From Streptomyces melanogenes (GTDB lineage Bacteria; Actinomycetota; Actinomycetes; Streptomycetales; Streptomycetaceae), in NCBI RefSeq assembly GCF_014649795.1, contig NZ_BMTS01000010.1, positions 277,029 through 341,028 of the forward strand: a stretch of DNA of 64,000 nt, read 5' to 3'. This document shows, piece after piece, positions 32,852 through 41,237 of the stretch. The translations under genes were made by a program, and so were the position numbers. Every line of letters begins with the position of its first letter. The first letter of the stretch is position 1. A model generated the notes under the pieces. That model was not told the DNA's origin, searched no databases, and saw only the letters and a list, made by a program, of their open reading frames with translations.

Positions 32852-33895
32852 TCAGAGCGCCGTCGCGGCCAGCCACGCGTCGAGCACCTCGCGCTCGCCC
32901 GCGACCGTGAACTCCTCCTCGCCGGGCGCCCGCCGCCCGTACACGAGCAGCAGCAGTTCGCCCGCCGGGCCCTCGACGGTGACAGTGGCGTCGGCCTCGG
33001 GGGCGGCGGAGCCGCTCGCGCCGCCCGCGGCGTTCTCCCACCGGAAGCCGTTCGCGCCGCCAAGGACCACCGTCCAGGCGGCACCCGTGTCGGTGGCGCG
33101 CAGCCGCAGGGACGCGCCGTCCCGGCCGAGCGCGGCGCCTGATTCCGCGAGCCGCCCGAAGTACGGCAGGTTCTCCAGGAACTCCTCGATGCCGTCGGCC
33201 GCCGTACACGCCTCGACGCGTGGCGTACGCCCCAGCGCCAGCTCGGCGTCCGCGAGATGCACCACGGCTTCGAACAGCAGCCGCCGGGCGAAGAACCGGA
33301 CGTGCTGGTCGGCGCCATGCGACCACATCGGGGTCTCGGGGTCGGCCGAACGCAGCACCCGCAGCGACTGCTCGGCCGCGGCCGCCAGCCAGTCCGGGTA
33401 GTCCTTCTCCTCGTCCGGCAGCTCCAGCGGCACGTCCCTCGACCAGACGCGCTCGGTGACCCGGTGGCGTACGAGATGGGCGATCCAGCGGTGCGTGGTG
33501 CCGTGGTGGCGGGTGAGGTCGGCGAAGGTCCAGCCCGGGCAGGCGGGCACCTCGGTCGCGGGGTCGGCGGCGCGCACGGTCTCGGCGAACCGCCGCACAT
33601 GCGTCTCCATCGCGTCGCAGTAGCGCTCGTGCTGGTCCTCGTCGAGCCCGAAGCCGTCCCCGACCTTGAGCAGGTCGTCGCGCCAGGGCCCGGCAGGTTC
33701 GCGCAGCGCGGCCGCCCGGAACAGCGCGGCGAGCCGCCGCCGGTCCGCGGGGGCGAGCCGGTCCAGGACGTACGCGCTGCCCTCCAGCCACTTCACCGCG
33801 GTGTCGGGGTCGAGCACATCGTCCTCGCAGGTGTCCACCGCGGTGACCAGCACCGCCAACGCCTCCGCCAGCGCCTGTTCCAGCGCCTCGCTCAT
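32852..33895 (-). CDS. mycothiol-dependent maleylpyruvate isomerase family protein with N-terminal extension
   Basis: This 347-residue protein has an N-terminal helical segment (about 1-100), then a DinB-like MDMPI domain with ACPGWTFADLTRHHG, whose His residues would bind metal for mycothiol-dependent chemistry, then a C-terminal SCP2-like domain. Typical MDMPI proteins are about 240 residues, so residues 1-100 are an added module. ATG 33895 follows GGGGGAAG. The substrate is unknown; family members range from maleylpyruvate isomerase to thiol S-transferases. Confidence 0.82.
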   Translation of the reverse strand: MSEALEQALAEALAVLVTAVDTCEDDVLDPDTAVKWLEGSAYVLDRLAPADRRRLAALFRAAALREPAGPWRDDLLKVGDGFGLDEDQHERYCDAMETHVRRFAETVRAADPATEVPACPGWTFADLTRHHGTTHRWIAHLVRHRVTERVWSRDVPLELPDEEKDYPDWLAAAAEQSLRVLRSADPETPMWSHGADQHVRFFARRLLFEAVVHLADAELALGRTPRVEACTAADGIEEFLENLPYFGRLAESGAALGRDGASLRLRATDTGAAWTVVLGGANGFRWENAAGGASGSAAPEADATVTVEGPAGELLLLVYGRRAPGEEEFTVAGEREVLDAWLAATAL

Positions 33896-33946
33896 CCGCT
33901 TCCCCCTCGCCGTCACCACCCGGACCGCGTGACACTACCGCGCGGT

Positions 33947-33952
33947 ACGATC
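33947..33952 (+). promoter_or_regulatory. -10 element of a probable leaderless SGNH hydrolase gene
   Basis: TACGAT ends 8 bases before ATG 33961 and there is no ribosome site, the usual pattern of leaderless Streptomyces mRNAs. Confidence 0.5.
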
Positions 33953-33960
33953 GCTCCGCC

Positions 33961-34788
33961 ATGGAGATGAATGCCAGCTACACAAGCTTTGTCGCAGTCG
34001 GCGATTCCTTTACCGAGGGCATGTCCGACCTCCTGCCCGACGGCTCCTACCGCGGCTGGGCGGATCTGCTCGCGGCCCGGCTCGCCGCCCGGACGCCCGG
34101 CTTCCGTTACGCCAATCTCGCCGTACGCGGAAAGCTCATCGGCCAGATCGTCGACGAACAGGTCGAACCCGCCGCCGCGATGCGCGCCGATGTGGTGACC
34201 CTGGTCGGCGGCCTCAACGACACCCTGCGTCCCAAGTGCGACATGGGCCGGGTACGCGGGCTCCTCACCGAGGCCGTCGAGAAGCTGGCGCCGTCCTGCG
34301 GCCAACTCGTCCTGATGCGCAGCCCCGGCCGCAACGGCCCGGTGATGGAACGCTTCCGCCCGCGTATGGAAGAGCTCTTCGCCCACATCGAGGACCTGGC
34401 CGCCAAGCACGACGCCCTGGTCGTCGACCTGTACGGCGCGGCCGTGCTCGGCGATCCGCGCCTGTGGGACGTCGACCGGCTCCATCTGACCGGCGAGGGG
34501 CACCGCCGGGTGGCCGAGGCGGTCTGGCAGAAGCTCGGGCTCCCGGCCGAGGACGACTGGCTCGCCCCGCTGCCGCACGGGCCGCGCCCGCGCTGGGCGA
34601 CGCGCCGCGTGGCCGACGCGCGGTTCGCCCGGCAGCACCTGGCCCCGTGGATCGCGCGCCGCCTGACCGGCCGGTCCTCGGGCGACGGCCGCCCGGCGAA
34701 GCGCCCGGAGCTCCTGCCGTACGCCCCGACCCCACCGGCGAACGGGGTACCGGGCACGGCGTCCGGCGACGTGACCGCGCTCTCGTAG
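33961..34788 (+). CDS. SGNH/GDSL-family hydrolase
   Basis: This 275-residue cytoplasmic (no signal peptide) SGNH hydrolase has block I VGDSFTEG with nucleophile Ser16, block III GGLND, and block V DVDRLHLTGEGH with the Asp-x2-His dyad. It would hydrolyse an ester or acetyl group. The last 70 residues are Pro/Arg-rich and probably disordered. There is no ribosome site; a TACGAT 8 bases upstream suggests a leaderless mRNA starting at ATG 33961. Confidence 0.88.
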   Translation: MEMNASYTSFVAVGDSFTEGMSDLLPDGSYRGWADLLAARLAARTPGFRYANLAVRGKLIGQIVDEQVEPAAAMRADVVTLVGGLNDTLRPKCDMGRVRGLLTEAVEKLAPSCGQLVLMRSPGRNGPVMERFRPRMEELFAHIEDLAAKHDALVVDLYGAAVLGDPRLWDVDRLHLTGEGHRRVAEAVWQKLGLPAEDDWLAPLPHGPRPRWATRRVADARFARQHLAPWIARRLTGRSSGDGRPAKRPELLPYAPTPPANGVPGTASGDVTALS

Positions 34789-34833
34789 CAAGCCACAAAC
34801 CGGACCGGGGCGCTGGCCTGCAGAAATCGCCAG

Positions 34834-34839
34834 TAGAAT
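34834..34839 (+). promoter_or_regulatory. -10 element of a probable leaderless purB gene
   Basis: TAGAAT ends 8 bases before the GTG start at 34848, again without a ribosome site. This fits a transcript beginning at the start codon. Confidence 0.55.
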
Positions 34840-34847
34840 CTGGACAC

Positions 34848-36290
34848 GTGACTGCTGTGTCTGCGAAGCCTCGCATCCCCAATGTCCTGGCCGGCCGCTA
34901 CGCCTCCACGGAGCTGGCCGTCCTCTGGTCCCCCGAGCAGAAGGTGAAGCTGGAGCGTCAGCTCTGGCTCGCCGTGCTGCGCGCGCAGAAGGACCTCGGG
35001 ATCGAGGTGCCGGACGCCGCCCTCGCCGACTACGAGCGCGTACTCGACCAGGTCGACCTCGCGTCGATCGCCGAGCGCGAGAAGGTCACGCGCCACGACG
35101 TGAAGGCCCGGATCGAGGAGTTCAACGCCCTCGCCGGACACGAGCAGGTCCACAAGGGCATGACGTCCCGCGACCTGACCGAGAACGTCGAGCAGCTCCA
35201 GATCCGGCTCTCCCTGGAGCTGATGCGCGACCGGACCGTGGCGGTCCTGGCCCGCCTCGGCAAGCTCTCCGGCGAGTACGCCGAGCTGGTCATGGCGGGC
35301 CGCTCGCACAACGTCGCCGCGCAGGCCACCACCCTGGGCAAGCGCTTCGCCACCGCCGCCGACGAGCTGCTCGTCGCCTACGGCCGTCTGGAGGAGCTGC
35401 TCGCGCGCTACCCGCTGCGCGGCATCAAGGGCCCGGTCGGCACCGCCCAGGACATGCTCGACCTGCTCGGCGGCGACGCCTCGAAGCTCGCCGAGCTCGA
35501 ACAGCGCATCGCCGGGCACCTCGGTTTCGCCCACGCCTTCACCTCCGTCGGTCAGGTCTACCCGCGCTCGCTCGACTACGACGTCGTCACCGCCCTGGTG
35601 CAGCTCGCCGCCGCGCCCTCCTCGGTCGCCAAGACGATCCGGCTGATGGCCGGGCACGAGCTGGTCACCGAGGGCTTCAAGCCCGGCCAGGTCGGCTCGT
35701 CCGCGATGCCGCACAAGATGAACACCCGCTCCTGCGAGCGCGTGAACGGCCTGATGGTCATCCTGCGCGGCTACGCCTCGATGACCGGCGAGCTCGCCGG
35801 CGACCAGTGGAACGAGGGCGACGTCTCCTGCTCGGTCGTCCGCCGGGTCGCGCTGCCCGACGCGTTCTTCGCCTTCGACGGCCTGCTGGAGACCTTCCTC
35901 ACCGTGCTCGACGAGTTCGGCGCCTTCCCCGCCGTCGTGGCCCGCGAGCTGGACCGCTACCTGCCCTTCCTCGCCACCACCAAGGTGCTGATGGCGGCGG
36001 TACGCGCCGGGGTCGGCCGCGAGGCCGCGCACGAGGTCATCAAGGAGCACGCCGTGGCGTCCGCCCTGGCCATGCGCGAGCAGGGCGCCGAGCGCAACGA
36101 GCTCCTCGACAAGCTGGCCGCCGACGACCGCATGCCGCTCGACCGCGCCCAGCTCGACGCCCTGATGGCCGACAAGCTCTCCTTCACCGGCGCCGCGGGC
36201 GACCAGGTCGCCGTGCTGGTCTCCCGTATCGAGGAGATCGCCAAGCAGCACCCGGCCGCCGCCGCGTACACCCCCGGCTCGATCCTCTGA
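34848..36290 (+). CDS. purB: adenylosuccinate lyase
   Basis: PurB acts twice in purine synthesis, releasing fumarate from SAICAR and from adenylosuccinate. This 480-residue member of the fumarase/aspartase superfamily has TSRDLTEN, the signature GSSAMPHKMN with its flexible catalytic loop, and SHNVAAQATTLGKR. The GTG at 34848 begins MTAVSAKPRIPNVL; the frame is open upstream but not protein-like. The start is probably leaderless. The mug gene follows 31 bases downstream. Confidence 0.95.
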   Translation: MTAVSAKPRIPNVLAGRYASTELAVLWSPEQKVKLERQLWLAVLRAQKDLGIEVPDAALADYERVLDQVDLASIAEREKVTRHDVKARIEEFNALAGHEQVHKGMTSRDLTENVEQLQIRLSLELMRDRTVAVLARLGKLSGEYAELVMAGRSHNVAAQATTLGKRFATAADELLVAYGRLEELLARYPLRGIKGPVGTAQDMLDLLGGDASKLAELEQRIAGHLGFAHAFTSVGQVYPRSLDYDVVTALVQLAAAPSSVAKTIRLMAGHELVTEGFKPGQVGSSAMPHKMNTRSCERVNGLMVILRGYASMTGELAGDQWNEGDVSCSVVRRVALPDAFFAFDGLLETFLTVLDEFGAFPAVVARELDRYLPFLATTKVLMAAVRAGVGREAAHEVIKEHAVASALAMREQGAERNELLDKLAADDRMPLDRAQLDALMADKLSFTGAAGDQVAVLVSRIEEIAKQHPAAAAYTPGSIL

Positions 36291-36321
36291 CCGCGCCCAC
36301 CCCCTCTCACGGGTCCTCCCG

Positions 36322-36879
36322 ATGACTCCCGAGGAACTCCAGGCCGCCCGCGACACCGTCATCCCCGACGTGGCCGCGGGCGGTCTGTCCGTGCTCTTCT
36401 GCGGCATCAACCCGAGCCTGATGTCCGGCGCCACCGGCCACCACTTCGCCCGCCCGGGCAACCGCTTCTGGCCGGTCCTGCACCTGTCGGGCTTCACCCC
36501 GCGCCAGCTGAAGCCCTGGGAGCAGAACGAGTTGCTCACCTACGACCTCGGCATCACCAACGTCGTCGCCCGGGCCACCGCCCGAGCCGACGAGCTGAGC
36601 GCCGAGGAGTTCCGCGAGGGCGGCCGCCTCCTCACCGCCAAGGTCGAACAACTCCGCCCGCGCTACCTCGCCGTGGTCGGCATAACCGCCTACCGCACCG
36701 CCTTCGACGACCGCAAGGCCCGGATAGGCCCCCAGACCCGCACCATCGGCGACACCCGCGTCTGGGCCCTGCCCAACCCCAGCGGCCTGAACGCCCACTG
36801 GACGGCCCAGACGATGGCCGAGGAGTACGCCCACCTCCGAGCAGCGGCGCAAGCAGACGGGGACACCGCCACCAGCTAA
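36322..36879 (+). CDS. mug: G/U mismatch-specific uracil-DNA glycosylase
   Basis: This 185-residue Mug/TDG-type enzyme removes uracil or ethenocytosine opposite guanine. It has the GINPS active-site motif (Asn is the catalytic-site residue) and the NPSGLNAH block of the second conserved loop. It is downstream of purB in the same direction and may be co-transcribed. Confidence 0.9.
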   Translation: MTPEELQAARDTVIPDVAAGGLSVLFCGINPSLMSGATGHHFARPGNRFWPVLHLSGFTPRQLKPWEQNELLTYDLGITNVVARATARADELSAEEFREGGRLLTAKVEQLRPRYLAVVGITAYRTAFDDRKARIGPQTRTIGDTRVWALPNPSGLNAHWTAQTMAEEYAHLRAAAQADGDTATS

Positions 36880-36924
36880 CCCGCTTGCACCGGCCGCCCG
36901 GGGTATCAGCACCTCGCCCCCGGC

Positions 36925-37149
36925 CTAGGGCATGCGCCCCCAGATCCTGGCCCAGCGCTCCCGGCCCGCCTGGAGCACCACGGGGTCGGGCTCGGCATCA
37001 CGCGAGTCCAGCGCGACCCCGCACACCCGGCAGAGCTCGTACACCTCCCTCCCGTTGAACCACCGCACCACCCCGTTCTCCCCCACACAGGCCCGGCACG
37101 ACGGTGCTCCCCCAGGGACGAGAACCGAGCCGAGGACACCGAGCCCCAA
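36925..37149 (-). CDS. small zinc-ribbon-like protein, start uncertain
   Basis: The frame encodes 74 residues from a TTG at 37149. It contains two Cys pairs, CRAC and CRVC, separated by 19 residues (VVRWFNGREVYEL between), a plausible zinc ribbon, and a well-formed hydrophilic C-terminus. The first 15 residues look non-coding, so the true start may be internal or use a rare codon. I do not recognise a family. It is 27 bases from the next minus-strand gene upstream. Confidence 0.5.
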   Translation of the reverse strand: MGLGVLGSVLVPGGAPSCRACVGENGVVRWFNGREVYELCRVCGVALDSRDAEPDPVVLQAGRERWARIWGRMP

Positions 37150-37176
37150 CCTCCCCGCGCCAACACCCCCCTTCCC

Positions 37177-37578
37177 TCACCCCGCCGCTTCCGGCCCCCG
37201 CCTCCGCAGACGGATGTCCGTGTCCATGGCATAGCTCTGCGTCCAGGTACGGCCCACGTCCGACTTCCAGGTGACGTGCGCCGTCGAGATGGCCTCGTCC
37301 ACCTTGACCCGGTCCACTGTCATCGACCGGTCGCCGTCCCTTACGTCGCCCCGCCTCAGGTCCTGCGCCTTGACCGACACGGGCTCGCTCGGTGTCAGGT
37401 TCTCCGCCTCGTTCGCCGCCTGCACCAGCGCCGCCGCCAGCTCCCGGGCCTGTGCGGGGGTGAACTCGGCGACCGACGCCTCACCACCGCCCGCGTAGCC
37501 GGTCATCTGGACCACGCCGTCCGCGACGACGGACACTTCCGTCGTACCGCCACCCAGATCCGCCACTGCGTACGTCAT
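37177..37578 (-). CDS. hypothetical protein
   Basis: This 133-residue protein starts at ATG 37578 behind GAGGAG (spacing 6). It has no membrane segment. The pattern is beta-rich at the start and end with a helix around residues 38-60 (AQARELAAALVQAANEAE). I recognise no family. A clear ribosome site and normal codon bias support it. It may share a transcript with the zinc-ribbon ORF. Confidence 0.68.
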   Translation of the reverse strand: MTYAVADLGGGTTEVSVVADGVVQMTGYAGGGEASVAEFTPAQARELAAALVQAANEAENLTPSEPVSVKAQDLRRGDVRDGDRSMTVDRVKVDEAISTAHVTWKSDVGRTWTQSYAMDTDIRLRRRGPEAAG

Positions 37579-37684
37579 CACGATCTCCTCACCCGCCGGC
37601 AAGAGACGGCGACGCCCCAGGACGTTACGCCACACCGGCCCGCCGACCCGTCACCCGGCGGCCCTGCCCGCACCTCCTACGGCC

Positions 37685-38122
37685 TCACGGCGGATCAACC
37701 TCTGTCACCACCGCCATCAGCTGGAACTCCAACTCCGCGTCCCACTGCGAGACGCCGACGGCGATCCAGTGGTGGTCCACCCGCCAGAGGTGGAGGTACG
37801 GAACGCTGTTGCTCAGCTCTCCCCACGGCTCGGCTATCTCCTCTCCTTCCATGCCTCGGGTCAGCACGCTCCAGAGGTTGAACATCTGCGCCGCGCCCCA
37901 CCGCTGGCTCAGCAGCTCGGCGAGGGCCTCGCACTCCGCTTCGTACTGCTCCTCCACTTCGACGCGTCTGCTTCCGTCGTCGTCCCAGAAGTCCTCGCTG
38001 GTGCTGAGCTCCGCCAGGTGGTAGCCGGGTCCGCTGGTGAGCGCCCCCGACCTGCCGCGCTCCGCGGGGAAGTCGCGGACGCGCAGCAGATCGATGACTT
38101 CGAGATGCCGTGCGGTGGTCAT
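37685..38122 (-). CDS. hypothetical protein
   Basis: This is a 145-residue acidic protein with many Trp (FWDDDG, LWSVL, LHLWRVDHHW). It starts at ATG 38122; upstream of it the frame runs into the adjacent permease region and is not protein-like. The C-terminal half could be a small beta-sheet domain. No family recognised. The ribosome site is weak, so it may be leaderless or have a different start. Confidence 0.65.
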   Translation of the reverse strand: MTTARHLEVIDLLRVRDFPAERGRSGALTSGPGYHLAELSTSEDFWDDDGSRRVEVEEQYEAECEALAELLSQRWGAAQMFNLWSVLTRGMEGEEIAEPWGELSNSVPYLHLWRVDHHWIAVGVSQWDAELEFQLMAVVTEVDPP

Positions 38123-38159
38123 GCAGTCAGTAAACCCGCCGCCACTGACAATTGGCCTC

Positions 38160-38909
38160 TCAGGCGTCCCTCCGCCGCAGCGCCCACCAGCCCGCCCCCA
38201 CGGCCAGCCCGCTCCACGCCATGAGCACGGCCATGCCGCTCCAGGCACCCAACGGCCCTTCCGGGTGGAGCAGCAGGATCTGCTGGCCCGCCCGATCCGG
38301 CAGGAAGTCCGCGGCACTGCCGCCCTGCGACACGTCCCCGACCACGAAGGGCGCAATCAGGAACATCGGCACGAGCACGCACATGCTGCCGGTGACACTG
38401 CGCAGGAGCGCAGCGAGGCCCGCGGCCAGCAGGCTGAGCAGGGCGAGGTAGAAGGCGCAGCCGACCACCGCGCGAAGCGCCCCCGGATCACCGATGCCTA
38501 TGCCGAACCCCTTGTCCATGAGCGCCTGGCCGGACAGGAACGAGGTCAGGCTGGTGACGAGCCCCACGGCGAAGACAAGACCGGCGATCACGACGAGCTT
38601 CGCCGCGTAGAACAGCCCCCGGTTGGGCACGGCGCCGAGCGAGACCCGTATCCCCCCGTTCTTGTACTCCGCGGCCATCGCTATCGCCCCGAAGGTGAGT
38701 GCCGCCATCTGCCCGAAGTTGAGGCCGTAGTAGGAGAACAGAATGGGCTCGACGAAGTCGTCACTGTCGGGCTCCGGGCGCCCCAGCGTGGCGCACACCA
38801 GGATGGTCAGCCCGGCTGTCGCCAGGAACACCGATATCAGCGAGCCGACGAGGGACCGCAGCGAGCGGACCTTGATCCACTCGGCGTGGAGAACTGCGGG
38901 GAACGACAC
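38160..38909 (-). CDS. ABC-2 type transporter permease
   Basis: This 249-residue membrane protein has about six membrane segments and the ABC-2 pattern near the start (LHAEWIKVRSLRS). AAEYKNGGIRVSLGAVPNRG is the cytoplasmic coupling region typical of actinomycete bacteriocin- or antibiotic-type exporters. It starts 3 bases after the ATPase stop. A two-component system lies divergently upstream, which suggests a sensing and detoxifying unit. Confidence 0.9.
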   Translation of the reverse strand: MSFPAVLHAEWIKVRSLRSLVGSLISVFLATAGLTILVCATLGRPEPDSDDFVEPILFSYYGLNFGQMAALTFGAIAMAAEYKNGGIRVSLGAVPNRGLFYAAKLVVIAGLVFAVGLVTSLTSFLSGQALMDKGFGIGIGDPGALRAVVGCAFYLALLSLLAAGLAALLRSVTGSMCVLVPMFLIAPFVVGDVSQGGSAADFLPDRAGQQILLLHPEGPLGAWSGMAVLMAWSGLAVGAGWWALRRRDA

Positions 38910-38912
38910 GGC

Positions 38913-39953
38913 TCATACCTCCTGGTCGGTGGTCGAACGGACGGAGCGGAAAGACGGGGACGAAGAGGAAGAAGGGGAAGAAGGGTCGGATAGGTTCGCG
39001 TGGTGGGATGAGGTGTGAGGGGTCGAACGGTTGGGGCCTGCGGCCGAGCCGGACGCGAACTCCGCCTCGTCTGCCGTGAGGTCGAGATAGGCCTGCTCCA
39101 GCGTTGCCTCCTCCGTCGCGAGTTCGAGGATCGGGATGCCGTCCGCCGCTGCGAGCGGGCCCACGTCCTCGACCCGGGCGCCCTCCACGATCCATCGACC
39201 GTCCTCGCCCTGGACGGGTGTGAAGCCCCGCGATGTCAGGAGGGTGCGCAGGCGGCTGCCTTCGGTGGTCCGCAGGCGTACTCGCGGCTGAATGCGCGAG
39301 TCGATGAAGTCCTGCATGGGCGTGTCGGCCAGGAGCCGTCCTCGGCCGAGGACGACCAGGTGGTCGGCGAACGAAGCGGTCTCGTTCATCAGATGGCTGG
39401 AGACCAGGACGGCCCGGCCCTCGCGGGCAAGCCCCCGCATCAACTCCCTTATCCAGATGATCCCTTCCGGGTCGAGGCCGTTGGACGGCTCGTCCAGGAT
39501 CAGCACCGAGGGGTCACCGAGCAGGGCCGCCGCGATCCCGAGCCGCTGACGCATGCCGAGGGAGAAGGTCTTGATGCGCCGGCCCGCGACACGGGCGATA
39601 CCCGCCTCTTCGAGCACCTCGTCCACGCGTCGGGCCGGTATTCGGTTGCTGGCGGCCAGGGCCAGCAGATGGTTCCGCGCGGTGCGCGAGCCGTGCGCGG
39701 CCTGGGCGTCGAGCAGCGCGCCGACGTGGCGCAGCGGCTCGTCGTATTCCACGTACGGGCGGCCGCCGAGGGTGGCGGTGCCCGACGTCGGCCGGTCCAG
39801 GCCCAGGACGAGCCGCATGGTGGTGGACTTGCCGGCGCCGTTGGGGCCGAGGAAGCCGGTGACCTGGCCGGGCCGCACGCTGAATGTCAGGCGGTCCACC
39901 GCGCGGGTCGTTCCGTACTCCTTGGTGAGCTCTTTGACGTCGATGCTGGTCAT
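38913..39953 (-). CDS. ABC transporter ATP-binding protein
   Basis: This 346-residue ATPase of the antibiotic-exporter type has Walker A GPNGAGKST (36-44), signature FSLGMRQR, Walker B LILDEPSNGLDPEG and an H-loop SSHLM. It has an extra C-terminal domain (about 220-300) and a Ser-rich tail encoded by purine-biased DNA (about 38930-38990). It is co-transcribed with the permease and divergent from the sensor kinase. Confidence 0.93.
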   Translation of the reverse strand: MTSIDVKELTKEYGTTRAVDRLTFSVRPGQVTGFLGPNGAGKSTTMRLVLGLDRPTSGTATLGGRPYVEYDEPLRHVGALLDAQAAHGSRTARNHLLALAASNRIPARRVDEVLEEAGIARVAGRRIKTFSLGMRQRLGIAAALLGDPSVLILDEPSNGLDPEGIIWIRELMRGLAREGRAVLVSSHLMNETASFADHLVVLGRGRLLADTPMQDFIDSRIQPRVRLRTTEGSRLRTLLTSRGFTPVQGEDGRWIVEGARVEDVGPLAAADGIPILELATEEATLEQAYLDLTADEAEFASGSAAGPNRSTPHTSSHHANLSDPSSPSSSSSPSFRSVRSTTDQEV

Positions 39954-39987
39954 GTCTCAACGTTCGCCGTCACCGCAGGTCCGGGGC

Positions 39988-40027
39988 CTCCCCCGTGCGT
40001 GGGGACCGTCTCCCCCGTGCGGGGGAG
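39988..40027. promoter_or_regulatory. two tandem inverted repeats in the ABC/kinase promoter
   Basis: The unit ctcccccgtgcg followed by ggggga occurs at 39988-40005 and again at 40010-40027, a 22-base period equal to two helical turns. Each unit is itself an inverted repeat. Tandem same-face sites between a divergent ABC exporter and two-component system are what a NarL-type response regulator would use. Confidence 0.5.
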
Positions 40028-40060
40028 CCGCGGCGATCCGGACGCTGGCACGATGGCGAC

Positions 40061-41233
40061 ATGATCCGCTTTCTCCGCCCGCTGGGCCGCTCCGTGACGT
40101 ACACGCGATGGCTGCATCTGTCGATGCCCGTCGCGGTGTACGGCATTTGGCTGTTCATCGATATGGAAAAGCCGTATGTCCCGTTTCTCGCCCTGCTGTT
40201 GATAGGGCTGATACCGGCCGTGCGTCTGGCCGAGGGGATACAGGTCCAGTTGCTCGTCGTACCGAAGGAGCGGGGCCGGCACGACGCGACTGTCTCCGCC
40301 GCGCCGTCGGCCAGTTGGGCCGAGCGCGGGCGGACCGTCATGTGGCTGGAGATACGACTGGCGCTCGCGCTGGTGACCATGGCGATCTCGGCATGGCTCC
40401 CCATAGTCGCCTACGAGCTGGTCAGCACCTCCATGGGCCACGGGAGGAGTGACCTTCCTGTCCTGCGCGACGCGGCACCGCACTGGTGGTGGTCGGCGCT
40501 GGCTCCGCTGCCCGTTCTCCTCATGCTCTGCTGTGTCGCGCCCCTCGGAGAGCTGGACGCCGCCATCGCGCGGCGGCTGCTCGGCCCGTCGAAGGAGGAG
40601 CGGCTGACCGCGCTGGAGGAGCGGACCGAGCGGCTGCTCGAACGCAATCGGATCGCCCGCGAGATCCATGACTCGATCGGGCACGCGCTGACCGTCGCGG
40701 TGGTGCAGGCCGGCGCTGCCCGGGCGGCGGGCGACCCGGCGTTCACCGCCCGGGCGCTGGCCGCGATCGAGGAGACGGGCCGGACCGCACTGGACGACCT
40801 GGAGCGCGTTCTGCTCGTGCTGCGCGAGAGCGGGGGGCCGGTGGGGCAGCGGCCGACGCTCGACGAGGCCGACCGGCTGCTCGAATCGGCGCGGGCGTCG
40901 GGGGCGAAGGTGGACTCCGAGCTGAGCGGCCCGCTGGCGTCGGTGCCGGGTCCGGTCTCCCGGGAGGGGTACCGGATCCTCCAGGAGGCACTGACCAATG
41001 TGCTGCGGCACTCGGGTCCGGTGCCCGTGCGGGTGCGGATAGCCGTGTTGAGAGAGCGATTGGAGCTCGATGTGACGAATCCACTGACGGGTTCGATGCC
41101 CAGGGGGCAGGGCGGCAGCGGCCTGCGCGGGATACGTGAACGGGCGGCACTGCTGGGCGGCGAGGCCCGGTCGGGTCCGCAGGAGGGGGAATGGAGGGTG
41201 CGCGTCCGGCTGCCGCTGGACGGCCTACGCTGA
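40061..41233 (+). CDS. sensor histidine kinase, NarL/DesK type
   Basis: This 390-residue kinase has about four membrane segments (roughly 20-36, 40-57, 98-120, 145-165), a HisKA_3 domain with phospho-acceptor His203 in REIHDSIGHAL, and a catalytic domain with the N box EALTNVLRHS and glycine box GGSGLRGIRERAALLGG. Extracytoplasmic loops are short, so it probably senses within or via the membrane. The start at ATG 40061 lacks a strong ribosome site. The response regulator follows after 4 bases. Confidence 0.92.
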   Translation: MIRFLRPLGRSVTYTRWLHLSMPVAVYGIWLFIDMEKPYVPFLALLLIGLIPAVRLAEGIQVQLLVVPKERGRHDATVSAAPSASWAERGRTVMWLEIRLALALVTMAISAWLPIVAYELVSTSMGHGRSDLPVLRDAAPHWWWSALAPLPVLLMLCCVAPLGELDAAIARRLLGPSKEERLTALEERTERLLERNRIAREIHDSIGHALTVAVVQAGAARAAGDPAFTARALAAIEETGRTALDDLERVLLVLRESGGPVGQRPTLDEADRLLESARASGAKVDSELSGPLASVPGPVSREGYRILQEALTNVLRHSGPVPVRVRIAVLRERLELDVTNPLTGSMPRGQGGSGLRGIRERAALLGGEARSGPQEGEWRVRVRLPLDGLR

Positions 41234-41237
41234 CCGG

